Assembly: GCF_002836415.1 (NCBI RefSeq)
Contig: NZ_PJBP01000184.1
Coordinates: forward strand, 1-64,000
Direction of reading: 5' to 3'
Length of the DNA stretch: 64,000 nucleotides
From: Psychromonas sp. MB-3u-54
Lineage (GTDB): Bacteria > Pseudomonadota > Gammaproteobacteria > Enterobacterales > Psychromonadaceae
How positions within the stretch are numbered: the first letter of the stretch is position 1; every line of letters begins with the position of its first letter. The notes beneath the pieces are model-generated. The model saw only the letters and a program-made list of their open reading frames with translations. It was not told where the DNA came from and searched no databases. Position numbers and translations under genes: made by a program. Of the stretch, positions 39,686-49,134 are shown piece by piece.

Positions 39686-40039
39686 ATGGATATTATTTTT
39701 ATTAAACAGTTAGAAGTCATTAGCTCAATTGGTGTATATGACTGGGAAAAATCTGTACAGCAAAAACTCTATTTTGATTTAGAGATGGCGTTCGATAATA
39801 AACCCGCAGCAAATACCGATGACATTAATCTCGCACTTAATTATTTTAGTGTGTCAGAGGCGGTCAATAACTTTGCACAAACCCATCAGTTTGAGTTAAT
39901 TGAAACCATGGCAGAGTCCGTTGCGACGCTTATTATGGCACAGTTTGCAGTACCTTGGGTCAAAGTGACGCTGCATAAACCCGGGGCTTTGCCAAAGGCA
40001 CAAAGTTTAGGGGTACAGATTGAGCGTGGTGTTCGATAA
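39686..40039 (+). CDS. folB: Dihydroneopterin aldolase
   Basis: FolB cleaves 7,8-dihydroneopterin in folate synthesis. The 117-residue protein has the catalytic Glu in SIGVYDWEKSVQQ, a second conserved Glu in ETMAES, and the catalytic Lys in TLHKPGALPKA. folK starts at the last base of its stop codon, linking two successive pathway steps in one operon. Confidence 0.95.
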   Translation: MDIIFIKQLEVISSIGVYDWEKSVQQKLYFDLEMAFDNKPAANTDDINLALNYFSVSEAVNNFAQTHQFELIETMAESVATLIMAQFAVPWVKVTLHKPGALPKAQSLGVQIERGVR

Positions 40040-40509
40040 TGGCAGCCGTTTTTATTGGCATAGGCTCTAGTATCAGACGATCCGAGAATATTCGCTTGGG
40101 TATTGCCACTTTAAAAACTGAGTTTGGTGAGTTACAGCTTTCTCCCCTTTACGAAAGTGAAGCCATTGGTTTTTCAGGGATTAATTTTTATAATTTAGTG
40201 GTTAAATTGCATACTGAGCAAAATATTGTCGAATTAATTAAAAAGCTTAAAAGCATAGAGAAGCAGCATGGCCGCCCGGAAAATACCTCCAAGTTTACCC
40301 CAAGAACCTTAGATTTAGATTTACTGTTATACGACCAGCAGATAGATCCCGATATAGATTTACCGCGTGCCGAAATTTTAAAAAATGCCTTTGTATTAAA
40401 ACCATTATCCGAGTTAGCGCCAACATTAAGACATCCTATTCTGGGTGAAACCTATCAAGCATTGTGGGCTAATTATCCGCAACAAAAACAAAAATTGTGG
40501 AAAGTATAA
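40039..40509 (+). CDS. folK: HPPK-family 2-amino-4-hydroxy-6-hydroxymethyldihydropteridine pyrophosphokinase
   Basis: This 156-residue protein belongs to the HPPK family, which transfers pyrophosphate from ATP to hydroxymethyl-dihydropterin. It has GIGSSIRRSENI near the start, a pterin-pocket-like FSGINFYNLVV, and the metal-binding TLDLDLLLYD. The usual first arginine loop (GRxRxxRWGPR in E. coli) reads GRPENTSKFTPR, so one arginine is missing. Its coupling to folB by TAATG supports a role in folate synthesis. A second canonical folK may exist elsewhere, which I cannot see. Confidence 0.85.
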   Translation: MAAVFIGIGSSIRRSENIRLGIATLKTEFGELQLSPLYESEAIGFSGINFYNLVVKLHTEQNIVELIKKLKSIEKQHGRPENTSKFTPRTLDLDLLLYDQQIDPDIDLPRAEILKNAFVLKPLSELAPTLRHPILGETYQALWANYPQQKQKLWKV

Positions 40510-40560
40510 AAACAGCTTTCCGATTATTATTAATCACTTTATTTTATACATGGAATAAAA

Positions 40561-41364
40561 ATGTCCGAACTTCAAATTATTGTATTAGCCTTAATTCAGG
40601 GGTTAACTGAATTTTTACCTATTTCCAGCTCTGCTCATCTGATTCTACCATCACAACTCTTAGGTTGGCAGGATCAAGGTTTAGCCTTTGATTTAATACT
40701 TAATATTGGCACCTTATCTGCTGTCTTAATTTACTTCCGAATTGAAGTTATGAATATGTCGACAGCCTGGGTTGGCTCTCTGCGTGGGAAAGGGGAAACA
40801 CAAGATAGTCGCCTTGCATGGTGGATTCTTTGGTCGACAATACCAGCCGCTTTAATTGGTTTTTTTGGTAAATCACTGGTTGAAACCTATTTACGCAGTG
40901 GTTATGTGATTGCGGTGACGACCACTTTTTTTGGCTTACTGCTGTGGTGGGCTGATGCTAAAGCCAAGCAGGTAAAAACAGAATACCAAACGGGCTTGAA
41001 AGGGGCTTTATTTATTGGTTTTGCCCAGGTATTAGCCTTGATCCCCGGTACATCTCGTTCAGGTATCACTATTACTGCAGGTTTAATGTTGGGTTTGACC
41101 CGTAATGGCGCTGCGCGTTTCTCCTTTTTAATGTCTATTCCGATCATTGCCATGGCCTCCGGATATGATTTGCTTAAATTCATTTTATCCGACGAATATG
41201 TTGACTGGGGTCCTTTGTTTTTAGGCGCGGGGATCTCTTTTATCAGCGCTATTTTATGTATTCACGTATTTCTAATCCTGCTTAATAGAGTCGGTATGCT
41301 GCCTTTTGTTATCTATCGCCTGCTGTTAGGTGGATTTTTGTTTTATATTCTGTCGGGCACTTAG
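40561..41364 (+). CDS. uppP: Undecaprenyl-diphosphatase UppP (BacA)
   Basis: UppP dephosphorylates undecaprenyl pyrophosphate so the lipid carrier can be reused in wall synthesis; overexpression gives bacitracin resistance. The 267-residue membrane protein has both conserved motifs: [14 protein letters not shown] near the start and [14 protein letters not shown] in the middle. It ends only 10 bases from the convergent fetB-like gene, with no obvious terminator between. Confidence 0.97.
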   Translation: MSELQIIVLALIQGLTEFLPISSSAHLILPSQLLGWQDQGLAFDLILNIGTLSAVLIYFRIEVMNMSTAWVGSLRGKGETQDSRLAWWILWSTIPAALIGFFGKSLVETYLRSGYVIAVTTTFFGLLLWWADAKAKQVKTEYQTGLKGALFIGFAQVLALIPGTSRSGITITAGLMLGLTRNGAARFSFLMSIPIIAMASGYDLLKFILSDEYVDWGPLFLGAGISFISAILCIHVFLILLNRVGMLPFVIYRLLLGGFLFYILSGT

Positions 41365-41374
41365 GTTCGACAGG

Positions 41375-42100
41375 TTAAGTCATTGAGTTGTTATTTTTTA
41401 TGGTGTTTTTATTGAGCACTAAAAAACATGCAGATGAAATGCCTGCCGAGGCAAAGACCATACACATCACCATTATTTGGTACCTTGCCGCAATAAAGGG
41501 GGAGGTGCCGGATAAGATTTGTCCGGTCATCATGCCCGGTAAGGAGATCAACCCAACCGCAAATAACGCATTAATATTCGGGATCATGGAAGCTTGAAAT
41601 GCAGTTTTACGTGCCTTAATGTAATCTTCCCCGCGTGACAACTCCGCATAAAAACGTTCAGCTGAAAGACTGACGCTATTCATACAGTTGGCAAAAATCA
41701 TTCCTGCCAATGGGATCATTGTTTGTACCTGATACCAGGGCTGTAGTGTTAAAACGCCCTGAGTAATAATCAATAAGGTAAAGCCACCTCCTATTGCAAC
41801 CGATAACATCGTTCGTTTTAATAATGGCAAACGTCGCTCTTTGATATTACCCAGAGCTATCCAGCTTGAAAATAGCACCATTAGCATTAACAGCAACACC
41901 ACAATCCAAGCATTAGCACCGGCAAAAAGATAATTAAGAAAATAACCGACTAACAGTAGTTGTACTAACATACGAGCGAGTGCATAGAGGGCAAATTTTC
42001 CATTTAGTGACCATTTAAATAAAATAATGATCACCACCGAAACAGGAATAAAGGCAATAGCCAGGTTCTGGAGCGGGAGAATCGCCAGTGAATTAGACAT
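41375..42100 (-). CDS. UPF0014/FetB-family ABC transporter permease, no ATPase partner nearby
   Basis: This 241-residue protein has about seven membrane helices and the UPF0014 signature segments (QTMIPLAGMIFANCMNSVSL and ISLPGMMTGQILSGTSPF). In E. coli the family member FetB works with the ATPase FetA in iron homeostasis. Here neither flanking gene is an ATPase: cca lies upstream on the same strand and uppP converges from the other side. Function is inferred from the family only. Confidence 0.85.
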   Translation of the reverse strand: MSNSLAILPLQNLAIAFIPVSVVIIILFKWSLNGKFALYALARMLVQLLLVGYFLNYLFAGANAWIVVLLLMLMVLFSSWIALGNIKERRLPLLKRTMLSVAIGGGFTLLIITQGVLTLQPWYQVQTMIPLAGMIFANCMNSVSLSAERFYAELSRGEDYIKARKTAFQASMIPNINALFAVGLISLPGMMTGQILSGTSPFIAARYQIMVMCMVFASAGISSACFLVLNKNTIKNNNSMT

Positions 42101-42146
42101 TTTTCTGCCTCTTTAAGTTAAGTTGTGAGCACTGCAAACAAGCCCA

Positions 42147-43376
42147 TTATACGCTGCACTTTTGTTTATACTGTTCGACTGCTCTAATACGCGCATATTG
42201 TAACTGAGCTTTAATTTCTGCACCTTTATACCCTTGTTGAATAATAGGTTGCACATCAACTAACTGCGCCGCTTGAAAAGCACGCCAAATATACTCTGCA
42301 CTGGGGTAGTCTTTATCTTCAAAACCCGTTCGGCCCTTAGAGTCGGCAACGCAGCACTGTAACATCTGCTCAAACCGTTCAGGCTTACGCCATGCATCGT
42401 TTTGATTCATTAATGTGATTAGAGTGGCTGCTTTTAACTCCAATCCCTTATGGATAAGCGTATGGTGCTCACTGACTAAGCAGGCTAATTCTCTGCACTC
42501 ATTGGGTATTTTAAGACGTTGGCATAAATTGTTAATCAACTGCAAACCCAATTGCCCATGGCCTTTATGGCTGGGCCAGAGTTCTTGAGGTGTTAGCGCT
42601 TTGCCAAGATCGTGTACCAGGCAGGCAAAACGAAAAGCAATGGCATCGGATAATTTAACTGATTGTTGTACTACCATTAAAGTATGTATGCCGGTATCGA
42701 TTTCAGGGTGCCATTTTTTAGGTGCCGGAACACCAAATAAGGCTTCAATTTCAGGGAATAAAATTGCCAGAGCCCCGCAGTCACGTAACACCTGGAAATA
42801 GATCTGCGGGTTATCGGTTTTTAACGCATTTGCGGTTTCCTGCCAAACTCTTTCTGCGGTCAGGTGGTTTAACTCACCACTCGTGCTTAAGCTGCGCATC
42901 AAATCGAGCGTTTCCGGCGCAATTTTGAAGCCTAAATCGTAAAAACGCGCTGCGAAACGTGCGACGCGTAAAACGCGTAACGGATCTTCGCTGAAGGCAG
43001 CCGATATATGACGCAGGGTTTTGGTCTGTATATCCTGCAGGCCGTTGTAGGGATCAATCAGTTCTCCCTGCGGCGATTGTGCAATGGCATTAATGGTTAA
43101 ATCTCGGCGTTTTAAGTCTTCCGTGAGAGTGACATCCTGACCGGCATAACATTCAAATCCATTATGACCCGAACCTTTTTTTCGTTCAGTGCGTGCAAGG
43201 GCATATTCATCTCCGGTTTGGGGGTGGATAAAAACCGGAAAATCTTTACCAACTTGCTGATAACCTAACTTTAATAGTTTTTCCGGGGTGGCTGCAATCA
43301 CCACATAATCACGATCTTTAATCTTAAGTTGTAATAACTGATCGCGAACTGCGCCTCCGACTAAAAATATTTGCAT
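42147..43376 (-). CDS. cca: CCA tRNA nucleotidyltransferase with HD domain
   Basis: Cca adds and repairs the 3'-CCA of tRNA. The 409-residue class II enzyme has GGAVRDQLL and the metal-binding DRDYV pair at the start, RDLTINAIA, and [15 protein letters not shown]-terminal HD phosphohydrolase domain follows with HTLMVVQQS and [10 protein letters not shown], as in the multifunctional E. coli enzyme. The neighbourhood with uppP, folB, plsY and ygiM matches E. coli. Confidence 0.96.
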   Translation of the reverse strand: MQIFLVGGAVRDQLLQLKIKDRDYVVIAATPEKLLKLGYQQVGKDFPVFIHPQTGDEYALARTERKKGSGHNGFECYAGQDVTLTEDLKRRDLTINAIAQSPQGELIDPYNGLQDIQTKTLRHISAAFSEDPLRVLRVARFAARFYDLGFKIAPETLDLMRSLSTSGELNHLTAERVWQETANALKTDNPQIYFQVLRDCGALAILFPEIEALFGVPAPKKWHPEIDTGIHTLMVVQQSVKLSDAIAFRFACLVHDLGKALTPQELWPSHKGHGQLGLQLINNLCQRLKIPNECRELACLVSEHHTLIHKGLELKAATLITLMNQNDAWRKPERFEQMLQCCVADSKGRTGFEDKDYPSAEYIWRAFQAAQLVDVQPIIQQGYKGAEIKAQLQYARIRAVEQYKQKCSV

Positions 43377-43452
43377 TGTTTTTCCTCTTTATGGCTTAGT
43401 TAGTTATTATATGTAATAACTTCTCTTGTCACTATTTTCTTTGGATTTTGTT

Positions 43453-45126
43453 ATGTATCAAGATTTTTTCTCTTTAAAAGAGCCACCCTTTTCGATCTCG
43501 CCTGATCCCGATTTTTTGTTTTTGAGTAACCGTCATCAAGAGGCAATAGCCCATTTGCAATATGGTGTTCAGGGTAACGGCGGATTCGTCTTATTAACCG
43601 GTGAAGTGGGGACGGGCAAAACCACTGTCTGCCGTAAATTATTACAGGAGATCGGCGCAAGCACCGATATCGCTTTTATTTTAAACCCGGCTTTAACCGA
43701 TATTGAATTGCTGGCCACTGTCTGTGATGAATTTCAGATTGATTATGAAAAAGACAAGATCAGTTTGAAATTATTATTTGACAGCTTAACCGCTTGGATG
43801 ATGAATAACCATCATCAAGGACGGAGTGCGATTGTATTAATCGATGAAGCACAACATCTTAGCTTCTCGGTATTAGAGCAACTCCGTTTGCTCACCAACA
43901 TTGAATCAAATAATAAAAAACCCTTACAGGTCATTTTAATCGGCCAAACAGAGTTACAGCAAAAACTGAAGCAGACTGAGTTGCGGCAATTAGCACAGCG
44001 AATTAGCGCACGCTATCATCTGCTGCCTTTGACGGAGCAGGAAAGCGTGTATTATATTCAGCATAGATTGAATGTTGCGGGAGCAAGTTTTCCAATTTTT
44101 GAACGCCAGGCATTAAGAGAAATTTTTAGGCGCAGCCAGGGTGTCCCGCGCTTAATTAATTTACTTTGTGACCGTAGCCTGCTCTGTGCATACACCCAAA
44201 ATTCATTAAAAGTGACTACCTTAATGGTAAAAAAAGCCAGTGATGAGATGGCACTTTCCCCCCCGCAGACACTTTTTAATTCGACCTTCAAAAGTGGTTG
44301 GCGATTGACTGCGTTGATCCTATTGGCTGTACTCACCGCCTTTCAGGCTCCGCAGCTGCTGAGCCTTTTTAAAGAGGTCAAAGCTCCTCCGGCAGCATTA
44401 AGCGTACCAGCTGCCATATTAAATGAGCCTTCGGCAGAACGTCTGATGACTCCGGTAGAAGGTATTGCGCCGACCGAATTGCTGCAAGCGGCTGCGCAGG
44501 AGAATGAATCTCCCAACTGGTTTGATAATTATGATTCATTAGATATTTCCAATGCAACCTTTGCTAATGCGCTGTTTAATTTATATGCTGTTTGGGGGTA
44601 TCAGGTTGACCCCGAAACGGTGAATTGTGAACAGGGAAAAAGGGTGTTGTTATCCTGTTATTCGCAACAGACCAGCCTGAAAGAATTAAAGCAGTTGAAT
44701 TACCCCAGCGTGGTTAGACTTGAAAGAGATAATTTAGAAAGTTTACATGCGGTGCTTTATGCGATTAATGGCGCTTACCAATTATTGATTGACGGGCAAG
44801 TTATTGAGGTCTCAGAAAGCTGGTTTAATGCGTACTGGTCGGGGGAGCTAACGGTGCTTTGGCAGGCGCCGTTTGAATTACAGGGTAACCTTAAATTTGG
44901 TCAGCAAAGTGAGCAAATAGCCTGGCTGGTGAGACAACTTAACCAGTTGCAGGGAATGCCGATTGAGAGCAAAAATCGCTTCGATTTGCCGTTGTTACAA
45001 CAAGTCATGAGTTTCCAGATAGAAAATGGCTTAAAAGATGATGGTATTGTGGGCGTGCAAACCTTAATGCCGCTAATGCAGATAGTTAATTCTCAGTTGC
45101 CACGACTACAACAGGAAGTAAATTAA
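43453..45126 (+). CDS. gspA: Type II secretion-associated ATPase GspA (ExeA) with peptidoglycan-binding domain
   Basis: GspA (ExeA) is an inner-membrane AAA+ ATPase that, with GspB, helps insert the type II secretin through peptidoglycan. The 557-residue protein has MYQDFFSLKEPPF at the start, Walker A GEVGTGKT at residues 50-57, Walker B LIDEAQ around 129-134, a membrane helix near 287-305, and a C-terminal PG_binding_1 domain near 500-550. The presence of that domain distinguishes it from the shorter MshM. gspB begins at the last base of its stop. Confidence 0.9.
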   Translation: MYQDFFSLKEPPFSISPDPDFLFLSNRHQEAIAHLQYGVQGNGGFVLLTGEVGTGKTTVCRKLLQEIGASTDIAFILNPALTDIELLATVCDEFQIDYEKDKISLKLLFDSLTAWMMNNHHQGRSAIVLIDEAQHLSFSVLEQLRLLTNIESNNKKPLQVILIGQTELQQKLKQTELRQLAQRISARYHLLPLTEQESVYYIQHRLNVAGASFPIFERQALREIFRRSQGVPRLINLLCDRSLLCAYTQNSLKVTTLMVKKASDEMALSPPQTLFNSTFKSGWRLTALILLAVLTAFQAPQLLSLFKEVKAPPAALSVPAAILNEPSAERLMTPVEGIAPTELLQAAAQENESPNWFDNYDSLDISNATFANALFNLYAVWGYQVDPETVNCEQGKRVLLSCYSQQTSLKELKQLNYPSVVRLERDNLESLHAVLYAINGAYQLLIDGQVIEVSESWFNAYWSGELTVLWQAPFELQGNLKFGQQSEQIAWLVRQLNQLQGMPIESKNRFDLPLLQQVMSFQIENGLKDDGIVGVQTLMPLMQIVNSQLPRLQQEVN

Positions 45127-45908
45127 TGTCAACCATTCTAGCGGCACTGCAAAAGCAAAAATCATCGACAAACGCTCATTTTGTTCAACAACCCGAGGCT
45201 GAAAAAGGACTGTTTAAATGGCGAGTGACTTTATTAATATCCCTCTTGGTGACCATCAGCTTATTAAGTGTATTACTTTATCTGCAATTCACCGGAGAAG
45301 TGAAAGACATAAAAACACAAGCCTCAATAGCGCTGGATAAAGCGCCGAATGTGCTTGACGTTGTGCCGCCCACCGTTAATGAAACGCCCGTTAAAATAAC
45401 TACAACAGCGCCCAAAACCGTTAAGAAAATTACGTTTCCAACCCAACCTTTACCCGAGGTTGAAAAGCCTGAGGCACCCATAAAGTTACTCCCGGATAAA
45501 TTAGTCGCGGATGCTGCCAATTTAACTGTGGATGCTGACAATTTAAACGAGGAGCTTGATTATTCGGCTGTGTCTAATGAGTTACAGCAACGTTTTGAGC
45601 TCGCCTTAATTGATAGTACCAAACAGAATAAACTACCTTCAGTCGAGGTAAACCATGATGGCAGGGACCTTCATGAGATGGCCCGACAATTTCAGCAAAA
45701 AGTACCAGACATAAGATATGATACACATCTCTATTCGAGCATTGCACCGGAGCGTTGGATTAAGATTAATGGCAATAAATTAAAGGAAGGGCAGTTTGAC
45801 CCACAAGGTAAAATACAGCTGCTGGAGATTCAGCCTAATCGCAGTATTTTTCGATTGGGTCGGCAAAGTTTTAGTTTAGAGTCATTAACTGATTGGAAAG
45901 GTTATTGA
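45126..45908 (+). CDS. gspB: Type II secretion-associated protein GspB (ExeB)
   Basis: GspB is the partner of GspA; it is a bitopic inner-membrane protein that reaches the secretin. The 260-residue product starts MSTILAALQKQK, a typical GspB start, has a membrane helix at about residues 32-52, a Pro/Val/Lys-rich linker, and a C-terminal domain ending IFRLGRQSFSLESLTDWKGY, similar in style to the GspB/GspC homology region. It is coupled to gspA. An intergenic element follows the gene. Confidence 0.88.
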   Translation: MSTILAALQKQKSSTNAHFVQQPEAEKGLFKWRVTLLISLLVTISLLSVLLYLQFTGEVKDIKTQASIALDKAPNVLDVVPPTVNETPVKITTTAPKTVKKITFPTQPLPEVEKPEAPIKLLPDKLVADAANLTVDADNLNEELDYSAVSNELQQRFELALIDSTKQNKLPSVEVNHDGRDLHEMARQFQQKVPDIRYDTHLYSSIAPERWIKINGNKLKEGQFDPQGKIQLLEIQPNRSIFRLGRQSFSLESLTDWKGY

Positions 45909-45962
45909 GGGTGATATCTAAAAGATAATATGACCTGCCGCCGGCAAGTCATATTGCATAGT

Positions 45963-46204
45963 CAAATTATTTGAAGATGCAAGAATCAGCAAGACGATAA
46001 ATGATGAAATTCTAGGCAGAAGGCTTATTCTAAATCAAAGCTTTCTAACAACGAAGATCGTCGTTTATCGCCTTGCCCTTTGGGAGATTCGCCCGAAAAC
46101 TAGCACTGCGTTGTAACACTTGAGAAGGGAATAACCATTCTCATCATGTTACGCCTTGTGCTAGCATTCGAGCGAAACTCTGAATCTTCAAGTGGTTTGG
46201 GTAT
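45963..46204. repeat. Intergenic element E with ACTTGAAGATGC-type ends
   Basis: This 242-bp element fills the gap between the convergent gspB and ygiM genes. It begins CAAATTATTTGAAGATGC and ends AATCTTCAAGTGGTTTGGGTAT, imperfect inverted ends. Its interior, for example CGCCTTGCCC, AAAACTAGCACTGCGTTG, AGAAGGGAATAACCATT and ATGTTACGCCTTG, matches the element at 62376-62698 closely in order and spacing. It encodes no protein. Confidence 0.8.
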
Positions 46205-46210
46205 ACTGTC

Positions 46211-46837
46211 TTACCAATTATTGTTGTTTTTCTTACGGCGTGGTAAAAAAGGAATCAATAAACCAAACAGCAAGCCAATAAACAGCACACTTCCTCCGTA
46301 CATCATCCATTCCATTTTAACCCGTTCGTCCTTGGTATCCTGCAACAAGTCAAGCTCCAGATTAGCGGCTTTAAGCTCGATGATTGTTTCCTGCAAGCTG
46401 TTCTTCTCATCCTTTAGCGTCGCTATCAAGCTATCTTTATCGATGATTGATTGCTTTTGTTGATCCAATATTTCACTGTTTTTCTGATCAATATTTTGTA
46501 GTTTTATTTGTGCTTCCTGCAACTCTTTTTGGATTGCCGGCAGCAATTTGTTAGCCGGTAAAGTCGTTTGTAATTGATCGCCTTTTACCCAGGCGGTTTT
46601 GCCATTAGCGGTTTTGACTTGATAAAAATGTGTTTTTTTATCAAGTTTTAAAGTTGTGACCGGGCTGCCCACATCAAGTGTGCCGATAATACGATATTCC
46701 CGGCTTGGTCCCGAATGCATATAAATGAAAATATCATCACTCACATAGCGGGTTTCTGCAGCAGCATTCATGCACAGCATCAGTGAAAGAACAGTTGTAA
46801 TATAGGTAAATATTTTCAATTTCGGGATCCCATTCAT
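46211..46837 (-). CDS. ygiM: SH3-domain membrane-anchored protein, YgiM-like (TIGR04211)
   Basis: This is a 208-residue envelope protein of unknown role. It has a signal sequence ending near Ala27, a bacterial SH3 domain at about 28-95 (RYVSDDIFIYMHSGPSREYRIIGTL), a long coiled coil at about 105-175, and a C-terminal membrane helix followed by RRKK. This order is diagnostic for the YgiM family, usually next to cca as here. A TTG at 46819 giving MKIFTYI is an alternative start. Confidence 0.9.
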   Translation of the reverse strand: MNGIPKLKIFTYITTVLSLMLCMNAAAETRYVSDDIFIYMHSGPSREYRIIGTLDVGSPVTTLKLDKKTHFYQVKTANGKTAWVKGDQLQTTLPANKLLPAIQKELQEAQIKLQNIDQKNSEILDQQKQSIIDKDSLIATLKDEKNSLQETIIELKAANLELDLLQDTKDERVKMEWMMYGGSVLFIGLLFGLLIPFLPRRKKNNNNW

Positions 46838-46897
46838 TAAAGTAAAAATGTCAGCCTATTTTAAAAGCAAAAATCACTAAGGAAAAGCCTTAGAGAC

Positions 46898-46925
46898 AAA
46901 AAAGAGAGCCAAAGCTCTCTTTTTT
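46898..46925. terminator. Bidirectional-looking terminator after the pit gene
   Basis: AAAAAAGAGAGC (46898-46909) and GCTCTCTTTTTT (46914-46925) form a perfect 12-bp stem with a CAAA loop. It lies between the minus-strand pit gene end and the ygiM start. A second inverted repeat, ATGCTACCT/AGGTAGCAT, lies at 46942-46982. Confidence 0.85.
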
Positions 46926-46999
46926 ATCTAGGTAGACCCAGATGCTACCTCAATATGCTTGTTTTGTATCTTAAGGTAGCATGGCTGTTAATATTTTAT

Positions 47000-48265
47000 T
47001 CAGCTAAAAACCGCTTTCATCATATAGAAGAATATAATTGATAAACCAGCACCAACGGGCAGAGTCACCACCCATGAAATGACTATATTACGTACAACGC
47101 CTAAGTTTAGTGCCGCAATACCTCGCGCCATACCCACTCCTAAGACAGCACCGACTAAAGTTTGTGTTGTGGAGATGGGTAAACCTGTTCCCGATGCAAT
47201 AACCACCGTTGCTGCAGCTGCAAGCTCTGCAGCAAAACCTCGGCTTGGTGTAAGGTGGGTAATACCGGTGCCAATGGTGGCCATAACGCGTTTACCAAAA
47301 ATAGCTAAACCAAGCACAATCCCTAAGCCACCTAATGGCAATATCCACCACGCCAGTGCCGCTTGAGAGGTTATTTGGCCGTTCTGTCCGACAATGCTAA
47401 CAACGGCAGCAAGAGGACCTATCGCATTAGCGACATCGTTTGAACCATGCGCAAATGCCATTGCACAAGCTGTCACTACCATCAACACGGCAAATATTTT
47501 TTCTACATTGGCAAAATGCATTTTTTTATCGGCTTTAGGATCGATTTTAATGCGGTTAATAAATATTTTACCAACCCCCGCAACGCAGATGCCGACAATA
47601 GTCGCTAAGGCAAAAGCTTCAAAGGTTGTAAAATGTAAACCAACATGTGAGAGGCCCTTAATAATAGTCACTAAAGAGAGCAGAAAACCCGCCAGAAACA
47701 TATAAAATGGCACATAACGCTTGGCATTTTTAATGGGATCTTTGGTATCAAATATTAATTTTTGCGAACTCATGAAAATTATGTAGGCAATAATACCGGA
47801 TATCAGCGGGGTTATCACCCAACTGCCAATAATACCCGTTACCTTAGTCCAGACGACACTGTCGACTCCCACACCGACGGCTGAGAAACCAACGATTGCG
47901 CCAACAATAGAGTGGGTTGTGGAAACCGGCCAACCAAAATAGGAGGCAATCATTAACCATACACCGGCGGCTAATAACGCCGAGGTCATACCAAACACTA
48001 ATAATTCGGGCTGATCAACGTAGAAGCTGGCATCGATAATACCTTTACGTATTGTCGATGTTACTTCGCCACCTGCCAAATAAGCACCTGCAAACTCAAA
48101 AATCATCGCAATAATGATGGCCTGTTTGATGGTTAATGCTTTGGAGCCAACGGAGGTTCCCATTGCATTAGCGACATCATTTGCACCTATGCCCCAAGCC
48201 ATAAGGAAACCGACAGCGGCTGCAAAGAGCACTAGAATGTTTCCGTATGAAGTTAAAATATCCAT
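47000..48265 (-). CDS. Low-affinity inorganic phosphate transporter (Pit family)
   Basis: This 421-residue membrane protein carries both halves of the PiT signature: GANDVANAMG near residue 27 and GSNDVANAIG in the second half, together with about ten helices. Pit carriers import metal-phosphate with protons or sodium. The upstream gene encodes a DUF47 (PhoU-like) protein only 16 bases away, a common two-gene unit. Confidence 0.93.
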   Translation of the reverse strand: MDILTSYGNILVLFAAAVGFLMAWGIGANDVANAMGTSVGSKALTIKQAIIIAMIFEFAGAYLAGGEVTSTIRKGIIDASFYVDQPELLVFGMTSALLAAGVWLMIASYFGWPVSTTHSIVGAIVGFSAVGVGVDSVVWTKVTGIIGSWVITPLISGIIAYIIFMSSQKLIFDTKDPIKNAKRYVPFYMFLAGFLLSLVTIIKGLSHVGLHFTTFEAFALATIVGICVAGVGKIFINRIKIDPKADKKMHFANVEKIFAVLMVVTACAMAFAHGSNDVANAIGPLAAVVSIVGQNGQITSQAALAWWILPLGGLGIVLGLAIFGKRVMATIGTGITHLTPSRGFAAELAAAATVVIASGTGLPISTTQTLVGAVLGVGMARGIAALNLGVVRNIVISWVVTLPVGAGLSIIFFYMMKAVFS

Positions 48266-48281
48266 AAAAATCCTTTAAGCG

Positions 48282-48962
48282 TTATGAACGCGCAATCATA
48301 AGTTCGAGTTGATCACCGATTGATTCAGAATGATCCGCAAGACGGCCTACCCATTCTAAAATTTGGTAAAGAAACATGATATCAACGGCATTGTAATGCT
48401 GTTCTACAGCAAAAAGATCTCCGCGAAGTTTAATTTGTAAAGAGTCTGTATCATCTTCAATTGCGTCAAGTTCAGCGAGCATCTTAGTGACTATCTCTAC
48501 TTCACGGCCTTTAAAACCCGTTTCTAATAATTCATCCAGTTCATTAATGGCTTTTTTGGCCTGCTGGACAGCATCTAAACAACGTTGCAGATAGACCATG
48601 AAATTCTTTTCTATTTCATGGGGTATTTGTAGTTTTCGGCCTAAAATCCGTCCCGCAATATCTTTTGCCGTATTAGCTATTTTGTCCTGACGGATAGCGA
48701 GTTCAATTAAATCACCACGTGCGATAGGCATAAATAAACCTTTTGGTAATCTTAAGTGGAGCTTTCGCTTTAAAGCATCCGCTTTCTGTTCGAGCATTGA
48801 CAGCTCTTTTCTTATCTCTTCCGCTTTTATCCAATCCTGTTCATTACTCGCTTTAAAAAAAGGGATTAATAACTCACTGCAGGCCGCAACTTTATCAATG
48901 TGCGTTAGAATGGGTTTAATTGGAGATTTTGCAAAAACTCCAAATATCGAGTTAATTGGCAT
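48282..48962 (-). CDS. DUF47/TIGR00153 PhoU-like protein, probable Pit accessory
   Basis: This 226-residue all-helical protein starts PINSIFGVFAKSPIKPI, the typical opening of TIGR00153 proteins, and has regularly spaced acidic and basic residues as in the PhoU-like fold. It is cotranscribed with pit and is thought to modulate that carrier. No membrane segment is present, so it is cytoplasmic. Function is by family association. Confidence 0.9.
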   Translation of the reverse strand: MPINSIFGVFAKSPIKPILTHIDKVAACSELLIPFFKASNEQDWIKAEEIRKELSMLEQKADALKRKLHLRLPKGLFMPIARGDLIELAIRQDKIANTAKDIAGRILGRKLQIPHEIEKNFMVYLQRCLDAVQQAKKAINELDELLETGFKGREVEIVTKMLAELDAIEDDTDSLQIKLRGDLFAVEQHYNAVDIMFLYQILEWVGRLADHSESIGDQLELMIARS

Positions 48963-49134
48963 AGGTGATCCTATTATTAGGCCGTATTTAGCATACGAAT
49001 GTTAAAATTCAATAAAATTTCGCGCATGGTAACTTTCTTTTGCACATAATTGAATCTGAATTTAGTATAATTAACAAATTATGACGATTTTTTTTGATCA
49101 ATCACATTAATTTTAGATAGGTTTTTTATACATT

